Positions 55,304 through 63,909 of a stretch of 64,000 nucleotides of DNA are shown here, piece by piece (position 1 is the stretch's first letter; each line of letters opens with the position of its first letter). The notes under the pieces were generated by a model. It worked only from the letters and a program-made list of their open reading frames with translations, had not been told where the DNA came from and did not search any database. The stretch lies in contig NZ_QBKN01000018.1 in assembly GCF_003054175.1 (NCBI RefSeq), positions 40,083 through 104,082 of the forward strand, given 5' to 3'. Source of the DNA: Allosediminivita pacifica. Lineage in GTDB: Bacteria; Pseudomonadota; Alphaproteobacteria; Rhodobacterales; Rhodobacteraceae. A program made the position numbers and the translations under genes.

Positions 55304-56458
55304 ATGACGCAAACCCCCTTTCCATCCCTCTCTCAGTCCGCCGGCACCCTGCCGGCTTTCGCTTTTCGCAACGGCACCGGCACCCGCGTGGCGGCGGGGC
55401 CGGTCGATCCGCTGGCGCGCGGTGGAGTAGATACGCTCGACGCGCGGTTGTCGTCCGCCCTTTCTGGGCTTGCCGCGGACGGGCTGATCGGTGGTGCGCT
55501 GCCTTTTGATCGCGGCGCAGAGGACTGCCTGTGGCGGGCCGGGCGGATGGATTCGTCTTGGCCGGTGGCCTTCGGTGCGCCGGCCACCTCGGCACGGTTG
55601 GAGCCGCAGCCGTCTGCCGCGACCTATGCTGGAGCGGTGGCCCGGGCGTTGGAACGGCTGGAAGCGGACGGGCGGCTTTCCAAGGTGGTGCTGGCTCGAA
55701 GCCTGCAGGTGCATTCGGCGACACCGATTTCAGCCAACGCGCTGCTCGCGCGGCTGGCGGGCGACCCGGCGGTGATGGCCTTCCTGGTTGCACTGCCGGA
55801 GGGCGGCGAAACGGGTCGGCAGCTTGTCGGAGCGAGCCCCGAGCTGCTGGTCGCGAAGGAGGGCGTGGAGGTGTCCTCGCACCCGTTGGCGGGATCGGCT
55901 GCGCGCAGCGAGGATCCGGCGCGCGACCGGGCGGCGGCCGAGGCGCTGGCGGGATCGGCCAAGGACCGGCGCGAGCATGCGCTGGTGGTCGAGGCGATCC
56001 TCGACACGCTGTCGCCGCTTTGCGACAGGCTCGGCACGCCCGAAGGCACGCAGGTGACCTCGACCGGCAGCATGTGGCACCTCGGGACCCGGGTGGCAGG
56101 CCGGCTGCGCGATCCCGAGACGCCTGTGCCGCTGCTGGCCGCGGCGCTGCATCCGACGCCCGCCGTCTGCGGCGCGCCGCGTGATGCCGCCGCGGCGCTG
56201 ATCCGCGAGCTGGAGGGTTTTGAGCGCGGCTTCTACGCCGGTGCGACGGGATGGTGCGACGCGCGCGGCGACGGGGCGTGGTACGTGTCGATCCGCTGCG
56301 CCGAGCTGCGCGGCCACGCGGCGCGGCTTTTCGCCGGGGCGGGGATCGTGCCAGGCTCGGTCCCGGAACAGGAAGCCGCCGAGACCGGCGCCAAGTTCGG
56401 CGCCATGCTGCGGGCGCTGGACCTGCCCGCTGATGCCCTTTTCGAACTGGAGGACTGA
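55304..56458 (+). CDS. entC: Isochorismate synthase
   Basis: This 384-residue chorismate-utilising enzyme converts chorismate to isochorismate, the first step to 2,3-dihydroxybenzoate. The C-terminal chorismate-binding domain shows KVVLARSLQV, HPLAGSAARSEDP (the HP-x-AG(S/T) element), HPTPAVCGAP, GFYAGATGWCDARGDG and the magnesium-binding GAGIVPGSVPEQEAAET. GGAGG precedes the ATG. It is followed 7 bp later by isochorismatase and then the dehydrogenase, so the pathway is DHB rather than menaquinone or salicylate. Confidence 0.9.
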   Translation: MTQTPFPSLSQSAGTLPAFAFRNGTGTRVAAGPVDPLARGGVDTLDARLSSALSGLAADGLIGGALPFDRGAEDCLWRAGRMDSSWPVAFGAPATSARLEPQPSAATYAGAVARALERLEADGRLSKVVLARSLQVHSATPISANALLARLAGDPAVMAFLVALPEGGETGRQLVGASPELLVAKEGVEVSSHPLAGSAARSEDPARDRAAAEALAGSAKDRREHALVVEAILDTLSPLCDRLGTPEGTQVTSTGSMWHLGTRVAGRLRDPETPVPLLAAALHPTPAVCGAPRDAAAALIRELEGFERGFYAGATGWCDARGDGAWYVSIRCAELRGHAARLFAGAGIVPGSVPEQEAAETGAKFGAMLRALDLPADALFELED

Positions 56459-56465
56459 CCCGACC

Positions 56466-57116
56466 ATGGCCCTGCCACGCATTGCTCCCTACGACCTGCC
56501 GGAGGCGCAGGACCTGCCTGCGCCGCGCGCCTCCTTCACGCCCGAGCGCGAGCGGCTGGCGCTGCTGATCCACGACATGCAGGAATACTTCTGCGCGGCC
56601 TATTCTGGCGAGGAGGCGCCGCTGGCACCCGCCGTCGCCAACATGGCGCGGCTCGCGGACGCGGCGCGGGCGGCAGGTGTGCCGGTCTTCTACACCGCGC
56701 AGAAGGGCGACCAGTTCCGCCCTGACCGCGGGCTTCAGGCCGATCTCTGGGGGCCGGGGATGGATGCGCGGCCCGAACACGAGGCGATCCTCGCGCCGCT
56801 GGCGCCGCAGCCTGGCGACATCGTGCTGCACAAGCACCGCTACAGTGCCTTCCAGCGGTCGAACCTCGACCACCTGCTGCGGGCGCGGGGGCGCGATCAG
56901 CTGCTGGTGACGGGGATCTACGCGCATATCGGTTGTCTTTGCACTGCGACGGAGGCCTTTCAGCGCGACGTGGAGCCCTTTGCCGTCGCCGACGCGCAGG
57001 CCGATTTCAGCCGCGCGCGGCACGACATGGCGATGGACTGGATCGCGGCGACCTGCGGCGTCCCGCTGATGACGGCGCAGGTGCTCGAGGTGCTGGGCGC
57101 CGAGGGTGCGGCATGA
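56466..57116 (+). CDS. entB: Isochorismatase, lacking the carrier domain
   Basis: This 216-residue enzyme hydrolyses isochorismate to 2,3-dihydro-2,3-dihydroxybenzoate and pyruvate. It matches EntB/DhbB through LALLIHDMQEYF, the lysine region LHKHRYSAFQRSNLDHLL and GIYAHIGCLCTATEAFQRD. The E. coli protein is about 285 residues, with an aryl-carrier domain at its end; here the chain stops at the end of the hydrolase domain. The product therefore cannot be loaded by this protein. The start at 56466 gives the normal N-terminus; it overlaps the next gene by ATGA. Confidence 0.9.
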   Translation: MALPRIAPYDLPEAQDLPAPRASFTPERERLALLIHDMQEYFCAAYSGEEAPLAPAVANMARLADAARAAGVPVFYTAQKGDQFRPDRGLQADLWGPGMDARPEHEAILAPLAPQPGDIVLHKHRYSAFQRSNLDHLLRARGRDQLLVTGIYAHIGCLCTATEAFQRDVEPFAVADAQADFSRARHDMAMDWIAATCGVPLMTAQVLEVLGAEGAA

Positions 57117-57886
57117 GGCTGACCGGGTTCGAGGGGCGCTGCGCGCTTGTCACCGGCGCGGCGGGCGGTATCGGGCAGGTCATGGTCAAGTTGCTGCGCG
57201 AGGCCGGGGCGCGGGTCATGGCCACGGACACCCGCGCGGCGGTCGAGGGGCTTGCACCGGAAGAGGACGACGGGTTGCTGTGGCGGGTGCTGGACGTGCG
57301 TGATCCGGCGGCAGTGACCGCGCGCGTGGCCGAGGCGGAGGCGGCCTTCGGCCCGCTGGCGCTGGGCGTGCATGCGGCGGCGGTGCTGTCGACCGCGCCA
57401 CTTCTGGAGTGTCCGGCCGAGGACTGGCAGCGGGTGATGGAGATCAACGCGGGCGGGTCGTTCTTTGTGGCGCAGGCCATGGGGCGCGCTATGCGGGGGC
57501 ACGGGGCCGGGGCGATCGTGGTGATCAGCTCCAACGCGGGGGGCATCCCGCGCGCGGGCATGGGCGGCTACCCGGCGTCCAAGGCGGCAGCGACGATGAT
57601 GACGCGCTGCCTGGGGCTGGAACTCGCGCCCCACGGTGTGCGGTGCAACGTGCTGGCACCGGGATCGACGCTGACACCGATGCAGACGGGCATGTGGGCG
57701 GACGACCAGGGCGCGTCGCGGGTGATCGCGGGGGACGCGGGCGCCTACAAGACGGGCATCCCGCTGGGCAAGCTGGCGACACCGGAAGACATCGCCCGGT
57801 CGGCGATGTTCCTGCTCTCGGATGAGGCCGGGCATGTGACCATGGCGGATCTCTACGTCGACGGCGGCGCGACGCTGAGGGGGTAG
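57113..57886 (+). CDS. entA: 2,3-dihydro-2,3-dihydroxybenzoate dehydrogenase
   Basis: This 257-residue short-chain dehydrogenase oxidises the dihydrodiol to 2,3-dihydroxybenzoate with NAD. The cofactor motif is VTGAAGGIG, the active-site residues are in ISSNAGGIPRAGMGGYPASK (Ser, Tyr, Lys), and the EntA-type end VRCNVLAPGSTLTPMQ and YVDGGATLRG is present. It is coupled to entB by ATGA at 57113-57116. No DHB-AMP ligase, peptide synthetase or siderophore receptor follows; the next gene is a LysR regulator. Confidence 0.88.
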   Translation: MRLTGFEGRCALVTGAAGGIGQVMVKLLREAGARVMATDTRAAVEGLAPEEDDGLLWRVLDVRDPAAVTARVAEAEAAFGPLALGVHAAAVLSTAPLLECPAEDWQRVMEINAGGSFFVAQAMGRAMRGHGAGAIVVISSNAGGIPRAGMGGYPASKAAATMMTRCLGLELAPHGVRCNVLAPGSTLTPMQTGMWADDQGASRVIAGDAGAYKTGIPLGKLATPEDIARSAMFLLSDEAGHVTMADLYVDGGATLRG

Positions 57887-57956
57887 CGGATCGGGCGCCC
57901 GGACTTGCGTTCCCGGCCCCAAGGCGGATGGTGGTCGGGAAGGGATCGGAACCGGC

Positions 57957-58868
57957 ATGGAATTCACCGCGCTCAAGTACTTCCACGAGACCGCGCGCAC
58001 CGGGTCGATCCGGCGGGCAAGTGAAGTGCTGCATGTCACGCCGTCCTCGGTCAGCCGGGCGGTATCGGCGCTGGAGCACGAGTTCGGCGCGCCACTGTTC
58101 GAGCGCAGCCGCAAGGGCGTGCGGCTGACCTCGGCGGGCACGCTGCTGGCGCGGCAGACGCAGCGGATGTTCCGTGACCTCGACCGGGTGCGCGACAGCA
58201 TCGACGATCTACGCGGGCTGCATCGGGGGCGGGTGACCCTTTACGGGGCCGAGGGGCTGGTGGCGGAGTTCATGCCGCGGGTCATCAACGCCTTTCACGA
58301 GAAGCACCCGCAGATCGGCTTCGACCTGCATTTCGATTCCACCGACGCCATCGTTGCGGCGCTGGTGGATGACGTGGCCGACATCGGCATCACCTTCAAC
58401 GGGCCGCAGCGGTCGGACATCGTGACCGTGGCCGAGCATTCGGAGCCGCTGCACTGCCTCGTGCGGCCGGGGCACGCGCTGGAAGAGGTCGCGCGGGACG
58501 GGCTGATCACGGTGGGGGACCTGCTGGGCTATCCGCTGGCGCTGCCCGAGACCTCCTTCGGGATGCGGCGGATGGTGGACACGGCGCTGGCGCGGGAATC
58601 GCTGCGACCTGCGATTAACGTGAACACCAATTCGCTGGAGCTGGCTAAGCGGGTGGCGATGAACGGCGACGCGGTCGCCTTCATGCCAGGTTTCATGGTG
58701 ACCGACGACGTGGCGGCGGGGCGGTTACGCGCCTTGCAGGTGGAGGGCGAGGCCTTTCGCGACGCGCGGGTGACGGTCTGCCTTCACCGGGATCGCGAAC
58801 TTTCCTTTGCGGCCAAGGCGCTGGTGGCCGTCCTGAAGGAACATTTCGAGGCACTGGCCCAGAGCTGA
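57957..58868 (+). CDS. LysR-family transcriptional regulator
   Basis: This 303-residue regulator has an N-terminal winged helix (MEFTALKYFHETARTGSIRR, then ASEVLHVTPSSVSRAVSALE) and a periplasmic-binding-like effector domain from about residue 90 (GRVTLYGAEGLVAEFMPRVI). It lies between the DHB operon and the importer-rut operon, on the same strand as both. Position favours control of the downstream operon, whose upstream region holds a LysR-type T-N11-A palindrome (58879-58895). The effector may be a pyrimidine or a ring-opened derivative; that is inference. Confidence 0.85.
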   Translation: MEFTALKYFHETARTGSIRRASEVLHVTPSSVSRAVSALEHEFGAPLFERSRKGVRLTSAGTLLARQTQRMFRDLDRVRDSIDDLRGLHRGRVTLYGAEGLVAEFMPRVINAFHEKHPQIGFDLHFDSTDAIVAALVDDVADIGITFNGPQRSDIVTVAEHSEPLHCLVRPGHALEEVARDGLITVGDLLGYPLALPETSFGMRRMVDTALARESLRPAINVNTNSLELAKRVAMNGDAVAFMPGFMVTDDVAAGRLRALQVEGEAFRDARVTVCLHRDRELSFAAKALVAVLKEHFEALAQS

Positions 58869-58878
58869 GGCGGAGGGT

Positions 58879-58895
58879 GTTGCGTTTGGCGCAAC
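58879..58895 (+). promoter_or_regulatory. LysR-type operator candidate (GTTGCG-N5-CGCAAC)
   Basis: This is a perfect interrupted palindrome with arms GTTGCG and CGCAAC around TTTGG, containing the T-N11-A spacing of LysR boxes (T58881 to A58893). It is 10 bp after the LysR stop and about 120 bp before the importer gene. Confidence 0.5.
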
Positions 58896-59014
58896 GAAGG
58901 CTTGCCGAGGCAGCACTTTTCCCGGCACGGCCTTCTGGTAGCGTTGTCTCAATCCGGCACGATCCCCTCACCCTCGCGACCGGACCACAACATAATGACC
59001 AACAGGAGATCTCC

Positions 59015-60031
59015 ATGACGCAGTCGTCGATGGACCGGCGGAGCTTTCTCGCCGCAATGGGTGGCACCGCCGGTGCGCTGAGCTTCGGCCTGCCGCGGGT
59101 CGCCTTCGCGCAATCGCAGACCGCCCGCATTTCCGAGGCCATTCACCTCGGGCTTTACATGCCGCTCTACACCGCCATCAACAAAGGCTTCTTCGAGGAG
59201 CAGGGGCTGGGCAGCAAGCTCAGCACCGCGGGCGGCATCGCCAAGCCGGTGCCCGCGCTGCTGTCGGGGTCGGCGGATTTCGCCGTGACCGGCACGGGCA
59301 TGTCGATCAATGCGACCGCCGAGGGCGCGCAGATGGTCAACGTGGCCAAGATCGCGGGCCAGATCTCGGTCTTCGTGGTGACGCGTCCGGGCATGACCTT
59401 CAGCGGTCCCGAGGATTTCGAGGGCAAGACCATCGCCACGCTGCAGTTCCCCTCGAACACCTACACCACGCCCGCCTATGCCATGCAGCAGGCGGGCCTT
59501 GATCCCGAGACCGACGCGACCTTCCTGCAGCTGCCCTTCGGTGCGCAGCTTCAGGCGGTGGCCGACGGGCGCGCGGATCTTGCCACGGTCTTCGAGTGGG
59601 ATGCCTCGATCGGGGCGACGCAGTTCGACCTCGAGGTGAAGTTCGCGCTGGGTGAGGCGCTTGGCCCCGCCGTCTTCTCGTCGACCTTCGTGACCAAGGA
59701 GCTGACCGAGGAACAGCCCGAGCTGGTGCAGGGCTACTGCAACGCCATCGCCGCGGCGGAAAAGCTGCTGCATGAGGACGAGCAGGTCTTCGTCGAGGTG
59801 GCGACCAAGGAGTTCCCCACGGTCGATCCGGCGGTGATCGAGGCGGCGCGGCCGCGCTTCTTCGGCGATGTGCCGATCGTGCCGCGCAACCCGACGATCT
59901 CCGAGCAGGAGTGGAACACGCTTGTCGCCCACGAGGCCGGCGTCGGCACGCTGCGGGCGGACCTGCCCTACAGCCAGATGGTCGACAACAGCTTTGCCGA
60001 GAAGGCGGCGCAGGAGTTCGGCCTGTCATGA
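59015..60031 (+). CDS. ABC importer substrate-binding protein (SsuA/NMT1 type), Tat signal
   Basis: This 338-residue periplasmic protein begins with a twin-arginine signal ([12 protein letters not shown], cleavage near AFAQ), so it is probably exported folded. The mature part has the NMT1/THI5/SsuA fold: [37 protein letters not shown] and [19 protein letters not shown]. Related proteins bind pyrimidines, nitrate or sulfonates. AGGAG precedes the ATG at 59015. Its stop overlaps the rutB-like start (ATGA), tying ligand capture to a pyrimidine-catabolic enzyme. Confidence 0.85.
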   Translation: MTQSSMDRRSFLAAMGGTAGALSFGLPRVAFAQSQTARISEAIHLGLYMPLYTAINKGFFEEQGLGSKLSTAGGIAKPVPALLSGSADFAVTGTGMSINATAEGAQMVNVAKIAGQISVFVVTRPGMTFSGPEDFEGKTIATLQFPSNTYTTPAYAMQQAGLDPETDATFLQLPFGAQLQAVADGRADLATVFEWDASIGATQFDLEVKFALGEALGPAVFSSTFVTKELTEEQPELVQGYCNAIAAAEKLLHEDEQVFVEVATKEFPTVDPAVIEAARPRFFGDVPIVPRNPTISEQEWNTLVAHEAGVGTLRADLPYSQMVDNSFAEKAAQEFGLS

Positions 60032-60741
60032 AGGATGCGAGTCAGGACCGCCGGCATAGCTTGCCGGCGCTTCCCGAAGCGGTCGGGTTCGACCCGGAGT
60101 CCACGGCGCTGATCGTCGTGGACATGCAGAACGCCTACGCGAGCGAGGGCGGCTACCTCGACCTTGCGGGCTTCGACCTGAGCGGGATCGGCGAGGTGAT
60201 CGAGAACGTGACCTCGCTCATGGACCTGTGCCGGGGCGCGGGCGTGCAGGTGATCTGCCTGCAGAACGGCTGGGACCCGGGATACATCGAGGCGGGCGGG
60301 CCGGAGTCGGTCAACGTGGCCAAGTCGAACGCCCTGCGCGTCATGCGCGAGCGGCCCGAGCTGCAGGGCCAGCTTCTGGCCAAGGGCGGCTGGGACTACG
60401 CGCTGGTGGACGCCGTGCAGCCCCGCGACGGCGACATCATCCTGCCCAAGCCGCGCTATTCGGGCTTCGTGAACACGGCGCTCGATTCCATCCTGCGGTC
60501 GCGCGGCATCCGCACGCTGCTGGTCTGCGGTGTGGCAACCAACGTCTGCGTCGAGACGACGATTCGCGATGCCTTCGGGCTCGAATACCACCCCGTGCTG
60601 ATGAGCGATTGCTGCCTGCAGGCGGGGCCCGCCTTCCTGCAGGAGGCCACCATCTTCAACGTGCAGAAATTCTTTGGCTGGACCGCGACGCTGGACGCGC
60701 TGGCCGACACGCTGGCTCCCGCGCCCGCGGCAGAGACATAA
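60028..60741 (+). CDS. rutB: Ureidoacrylate amidohydrolase RutB-like
   Basis: This 237-residue cysteine hydrolase of the isochorismatase superfamily closely follows E. coli Rut[63 protein letters not shown] and [20 protein letters not shown]. The triad is Asp32, Lys141 and Cys174. RutB hydrolyses ureidoacrylate from uracil ring opening to aminoacrylate, with carbamate release. It overlaps the binding-protein gene by ATGA. No rutA monooxygenase gene is in the window. Confidence 0.88.
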   Translation: MKDASQDRRHSLPALPEAVGFDPESTALIVVDMQNAYASEGGYLDLAGFDLSGIGEVIENVTSLMDLCRGAGVQVICLQNGWDPGYIEAGGPESVNVAKSNALRVMRERPELQGQLLAKGGWDYALVDAVQPRDGDIILPKPRYSGFVNTALDSILRSRGIRTLLVCGVATNVCVETTIRDAFGLEYHPVLMSDCCLQAGPAFLQEATIFNVQKFFGWTATLDALADTLAPAPAAET

Positions 60742-60752
60742 GGAGACACCCG

Positions 60753-61139
60753 ATGTTCACCCCCGTTTTCCCCGAGGGCGCGCCCAAGCCCATCGCCCCC
60801 TTCGTGCCGGGCAGCAAGGTCGGCAACACGCTTTACGTGGCCGGTATCCTCGCGCTGGGCCAGAACGGCGAGAGCCTTCACGAGGGCGACGTGAAGGCGC
60901 AGACGCGTTACGTGATCGAGGAGATCAAGCGCGTGGTCGAGGGCGCGGGCGGCACGCTGGCCGACGTCTGCTATAACCAGATCTTCATCAAGAACCGCGC
61001 CGATTACGCCGCCTTCAACGAGGTCTACGCCGAGTATTTCGGTGAGAACCCGCCCGCGCGCTACTGCATCATCTCGGAGCTGGTGCGCGAGGAGCTGCTG
61101 GTCGAGATCGCGGCGACGGCCTACCTCGGGGACGCCTGA
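60753..61139 (+). CDS. rutC: Aminoacrylate peracid reductase/deaminase RutC-like (RidA family)
   Basis: This 128-residue RidA-fold protein matches RutC: PIAPFVPGSKVGNTLYVAGI, KAQTRYVIEEIKRVVEGAGG and NEVYAEYFGENPPARYCI, with the conserved Arg103. RutC-type proteins speed hydrolysis or clearance of the reactive aminoacrylate. AAGGAGA precedes the ATG, 11 bp after rutB. Its stop overlaps the permease start by one base (TGATG). Confidence 0.88.
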   Translation: MFTPVFPEGAPKPIAPFVPGSKVGNTLYVAGILALGQNGESLHEGDVKAQTRYVIEEIKRVVEGAGGTLADVCYNQIFIKNRADYAAFNEVYAEYFGENPPARYCIISELVREELLVEIAATAYLGDA

Positions 61140-61969
61140 TGGCCATGGCGACGGATATCGGCGAGGCCAAGACCCAGACGGCGGCACCGCCCGCCCCGAA
61201 GCGAAAGCCGCGCAAGGCGGCGGGGCGCTGGCGCATCACCGCCTACCAGTTCGGCGTGCTGCTGGCGCTGATCGCGCTGTGGCAGGTCGGGCTCTGGACC
61301 GGCGTACTGCGCCCCTACATCTACGGCACGCCGCTGGGCGTGTTGCAGTCCTTCGCCACGCAGATCGCGAACGGCACGTTGATCTGGCATTTCTGGGTGA
61401 CGGCACAGGAGGTCGTGCTGGGCTTTGTCATCGGCTGTTCGCTGGGCAGCCTTGCGGGGCTGCTGCTGTGGCTGTCGCCGCTCTGGGCGAAGATCCTGCA
61501 TCCCTACATGATCGCGCTGAACGGCGTGCCGAAGATCGCGCTCGCGCCGCTCATCATCGTTTGGTTCGGGCTGGGCATGGAGAGCAAGATCGCCATCGCC
61601 GCGATCATCACCTTCATCGTCGCCTTCCTGCAGGCCTACAAGGGCACGCAGGAGGTGGACCAGGACCTGATCCGGCTGATGAAGTCGCTGGGGGCGAGCC
61701 AGTGGCAGACCTTCCGCAAGATCGTCATGCCGGGGAGCGTGCCCTGGATCGTCTCGGCGCTGCGGCTGAACGTGGGCTTTGCCCTGATCGGCGCGGTCGT
61801 GGGCGAATACATCTCGGCCGAGGCGGGCCTTGGCTACATGGTCTACTACTCGGGCCAGCTTTACGACCTGAACAGCGTCTGGGTGGGCATCTTCAGCCTG
61901 ATGATCATGGCGCTGATCCTCGAGGCCGTGGTCGCACGGATCGAGAAACTGCTCGACATGGAGGTGTGA
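61139..61969 (+). CDS. ABC importer permease (SsuC/TauC type)
   Basis: This 276-residue inner-membrane protein has a cytoplasmic N-terminus, about six helices, and the EAA loop that contacts the ATPase (SLGASQWQTFRKIVMPGSVP). KILHPYMIALNGVPKIALAP is typical of the sulfonate/nitrate/pyrimidine group. It lies between rutC and rutD genes with overlap or 3-bp spacing on both sides, so transporter and enzymes are made together. Confidence 0.9.
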   Translation: MAMATDIGEAKTQTAAPPAPKRKPRKAAGRWRITAYQFGVLLALIALWQVGLWTGVLRPYIYGTPLGVLQSFATQIANGTLIWHFWVTAQEVVLGFVIGCSLGSLAGLLLWLSPLWAKILHPYMIALNGVPKIALAPLIIVWFGLGMESKIAIAAIITFIVAFLQAYKGTQEVDQDLIRLMKSLGASQWQTFRKIVMPGSVPWIVSALRLNVGFALIGAVVGEYISAEAGLGYMVYYSGQLYDLNSVWVGIFSLMIMALILEAVVARIEKLLDMEV

Positions 61970-61972
61970 GCG

Positions 61973-62773
61973 ATGCCGGAGATCACGCTGCCCGACGGCG
62001 AGAGCCTTTATTACGAAGAGCGCGGCAGTGGCCGGCCTCTGGTCATGGTGGCCGGGCTTGGCGGGGTCGGGTCCTACTGGAAACCCCAGGTCGGACCGTT
62101 TTCCGAGAAGTTCCGGGTGATCCTGCACGACCACCGCGGCACGGGGAACAGCAGCCGGTCGCAGATCACCTACTCGGTCGAGCAGATGGCCGAGGACACG
62201 CTGGCGCTGATGGATGCGCTGGGGATCGAGCAGGCCGATTTCATGGGCCATTCCACCGGCGCCTCGGTCGCGCAGGTGATCGCGGTCAGGCACCCCGAGC
62301 GGCTGGGCAAGATCGTCCTCGCCTCGGGGTGGACCAGGGCCGACGGCTTCTTCCGCCGATGTTTCGAGGTGCGCAAGACGCTGCTCGAGACCGCCGGGGT
62401 GGAGGCCTACCTGAAGGCCACGCCGCTGTTCCTGCATCCCAGCTGGTGGGTGCGCGACAACATCGACGCGCTGGAGCGCGGCGAGGACGGGTTCTACAGC
62501 GGCGATCACGATGCCGGGATCATGGCGAGCCGGATCGACGCGCTGCTGGCCTTCGACATGACGGCGCACCTGGGCGAGATCACCCATGACGTGCTGGTCA
62601 TGGGGGTGGCCAACGATCACCTGACGCCGGCCTATTTCTCGGAAGAGCTGGCCGCGGCGATCCCCAACGCGAAGCTGTCGATCATGGCCGACGGCGCCCA
62701 CGCGGCGAGCGTGGTGCTGCCGGACGAGTTCAACGCCATCGCCATGGAATTCCTGACGGGAGAAAGCGCATGA
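61973..62773 (+). CDS. rutD: Aminoacrylate hydrolase RutD-like
   Basis: This 266-residue alpha/beta hydrolase follows RutD: VMVAGLGGVGSYWKPQV, DHRGTGNSSRSQITYSVEQM, RCFEVRKTLLE and PLFLHPSWWVRDNI. Unlike the E. coli protein, which to my memory reads GHALGA at the nucleophile elbow, this one has Ser94 in GHSTGAS, so a classic serine nucleophile may be present. Expected role is hydrolysis of aminoacrylate to malonic semialdehyde and ammonia. It overlaps the ATPase gene by ATGA. Confidence 0.85.
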   Translation: MPEITLPDGESLYYEERGSGRPLVMVAGLGGVGSYWKPQVGPFSEKFRVILHDHRGTGNSSRSQITYSVEQMAEDTLALMDALGIEQADFMGHSTGASVAQVIAVRHPERLGKIVLASGWTRADGFFRRCFEVRKTLLETAGVEAYLKATPLFLHPSWWVRDNIDALERGEDGFYSGDHDAGIMASRIDALLAFDMTAHLGEITHDVLVMGVANDHLTPAYFSEELAAAIPNAKLSIMADGAHAASVVLPDEFNAIAMEFLTGESA

Positions 62774-63558
62774 GCCTGACACAGGAAACGGTTCTCGAGG
62801 CGGATGAGGCGCGCGTCGTCTACAACGAGGACAGCGACACCCCGGTCGAGGCGGTGCGCAGCATTTCCCTCGACCTGCGGCGGGGCGAGGTGCTGGCGCT
62901 GGTCGGGCCTTCGGGCTGCGGCAAGACCACGCTTTTCAACGCCATCGCGGGCCTGATCCCGTTGCAGGGCGGGCGCGTGTCCGTCGGCGGCATCGAGGTC
63001 GAGAAGGCCAGCGGCCACGTGGGCTACATGCTCCAGAAGGACCTGCTGCTGCCCTGGCGGAGCGTCATCGACAACGTGACGCTGGGTCTCGAGGTGCGGG
63101 GCAAGCCCAAGGGAGAGGCGCGGAAGATCGCGCAGGAGCTGATCGAGCGTTACGGGCTTGCCGGGTTCGAGAACTCGAAGCCCTCGGGCCTGTCGGGGGG
63201 GATGCGCCAGCGCGTGGCGCTGATGCGGACGCTGGCGTTCGAGCCGGAGGTGATCCTGCTGGACGAGCCGTTCTCGGCGCTGGATTTCCAGACGCGGATC
63301 CTGCTGCAGAGCGACGTGAAGCGGATCATTCGCGAGGAAGGCAAGAGCGTGATCCTCATCACCCACGACATCGGCGAGGCCATTTCCATGGCCAACCGGA
63401 TCGTGGTGCTGACCAACCGCCCGGCCACGGTGAAGACCGTGCACGAGGTGCCGTGGGGGGACGAGGTGACCGATCCCGTGGCCGTGCGCGACCGCCCGGA
63501 GTACCAGGAGATGTTCTCGAAGATCTGGCAGGAGCTGGAGCTCGCGCCCAGGCACTGA
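62770..63558 (+). CDS. ABC importer ATP-binding protein (SsuB/TauB type)
   Basis: This 262-residue ATPase has Walker A GPSGCGKTT (46-54), Q-loop YMLQKDLLLPWR, signature LSGGMRQR (142-149), Walker B VILLDEPFS (Asp166) and the switch His in ILITHDIGEA. The LPWRSV element marks the nitrate/sulfonate/taurine group. It closes the operon and is followed by a strong terminator at 63585-63618. Confidence 0.92.
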   Translation: MSLTQETVLEADEARVVYNEDSDTPVEAVRSISLDLRRGEVLALVGPSGCGKTTLFNAIAGLIPLQGGRVSVGGIEVEKASGHVGYMLQKDLLLPWRSVIDNVTLGLEVRGKPKGEARKIAQELIERYGLAGFENSKPSGLSGGMRQRVALMRTLAFEPEVILLDEPFSALDFQTRILLQSDVKRIIREEGKSVILITHDIGEAISMANRIVVLTNRPATVKTVHEVPWGDEVTDPVAVRDRPEYQEMFSKIWQELELAPRH

Positions 63559-63584
63559 GGCGCATAGTGCGTTAACGAGTGTCG

Positions 63585-63618
63585 CGCCCGTCCCGGTGTC
63601 CGGGGCGGGCGTTTTTTT
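63585..63618 (+). terminator. Strong terminator of the importer-rut operon
   Basis: CGCCCGTCCCGG (63585-63596) faces CCGGGGCGGGCG (63600-63611) with one mismatch pair and is followed by seven Ts. Confidence 0.85.
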
Positions 63619-63726
63619 GTGGGGTGTTCTTGAACCGTGTCGGGCCGCTTGGAGTCCATTTTGACCGATGCTGCGCGTTGCACGAATGGCGGGGATATTC
63701 AGTTTCCAGCTACTAGATCGCTGGTG

Positions 63727-63906
63727 TCAGATTATCGAGATATTCAGATGCAAGCTCAGCGCTTTTGAAATTTGCTCCAAGTTACGCTTTTTCTGATCTG
63801 TGCTACTGTGGGTTTTAATGAAGTAAGGTGGCACCTCTATGTCACTGTACTTCTTTGACTTTTCCTTGGATGCAATGTTTTCGCCATTAACAAGAACTCC
63901 GACACT
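63727..63906 (-). pseudogene. 3' remnant of an unknown AT-rich gene cut by an IS element
   Basis: On the minus strand an open frame runs from the IS boundary near 63906 to a TGA at 63727-63729, giving about 58 residues: it begins VGVLVNGENIASKEKSKKY and continues with SDIEVPPYFIKTHSS and LEQISKALSLHLNISII. The composition is far more AT-rich than the rest of the window. There is no Met in the frame, so the start has been removed. Two helical stretches are plausible; I recognise no family. It looks like the C-terminus of a horizontally acquired gene interrupted by the adjacent IS. Confidence 0.55.
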
Positions 63907-63909
63907 AGG

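Noticed and set aside
50582..55714. A 1710-codon open frame on the minus strand opposite the nuclease gene
   Set aside because: High GC makes long antisense frames common; the composition is Arg/His/Val-rich, has no domains, and mirrors the codon structure of the real nuclease gene.
60028..60741. Second isochorismatase of the DHB pathway
   Set aside because: It has a Cys nucleophile (VATNVCVE) and RutB-specific motifs, unlike the EntB-type GIYAHIGC of the neighbouring true isochorismatase.
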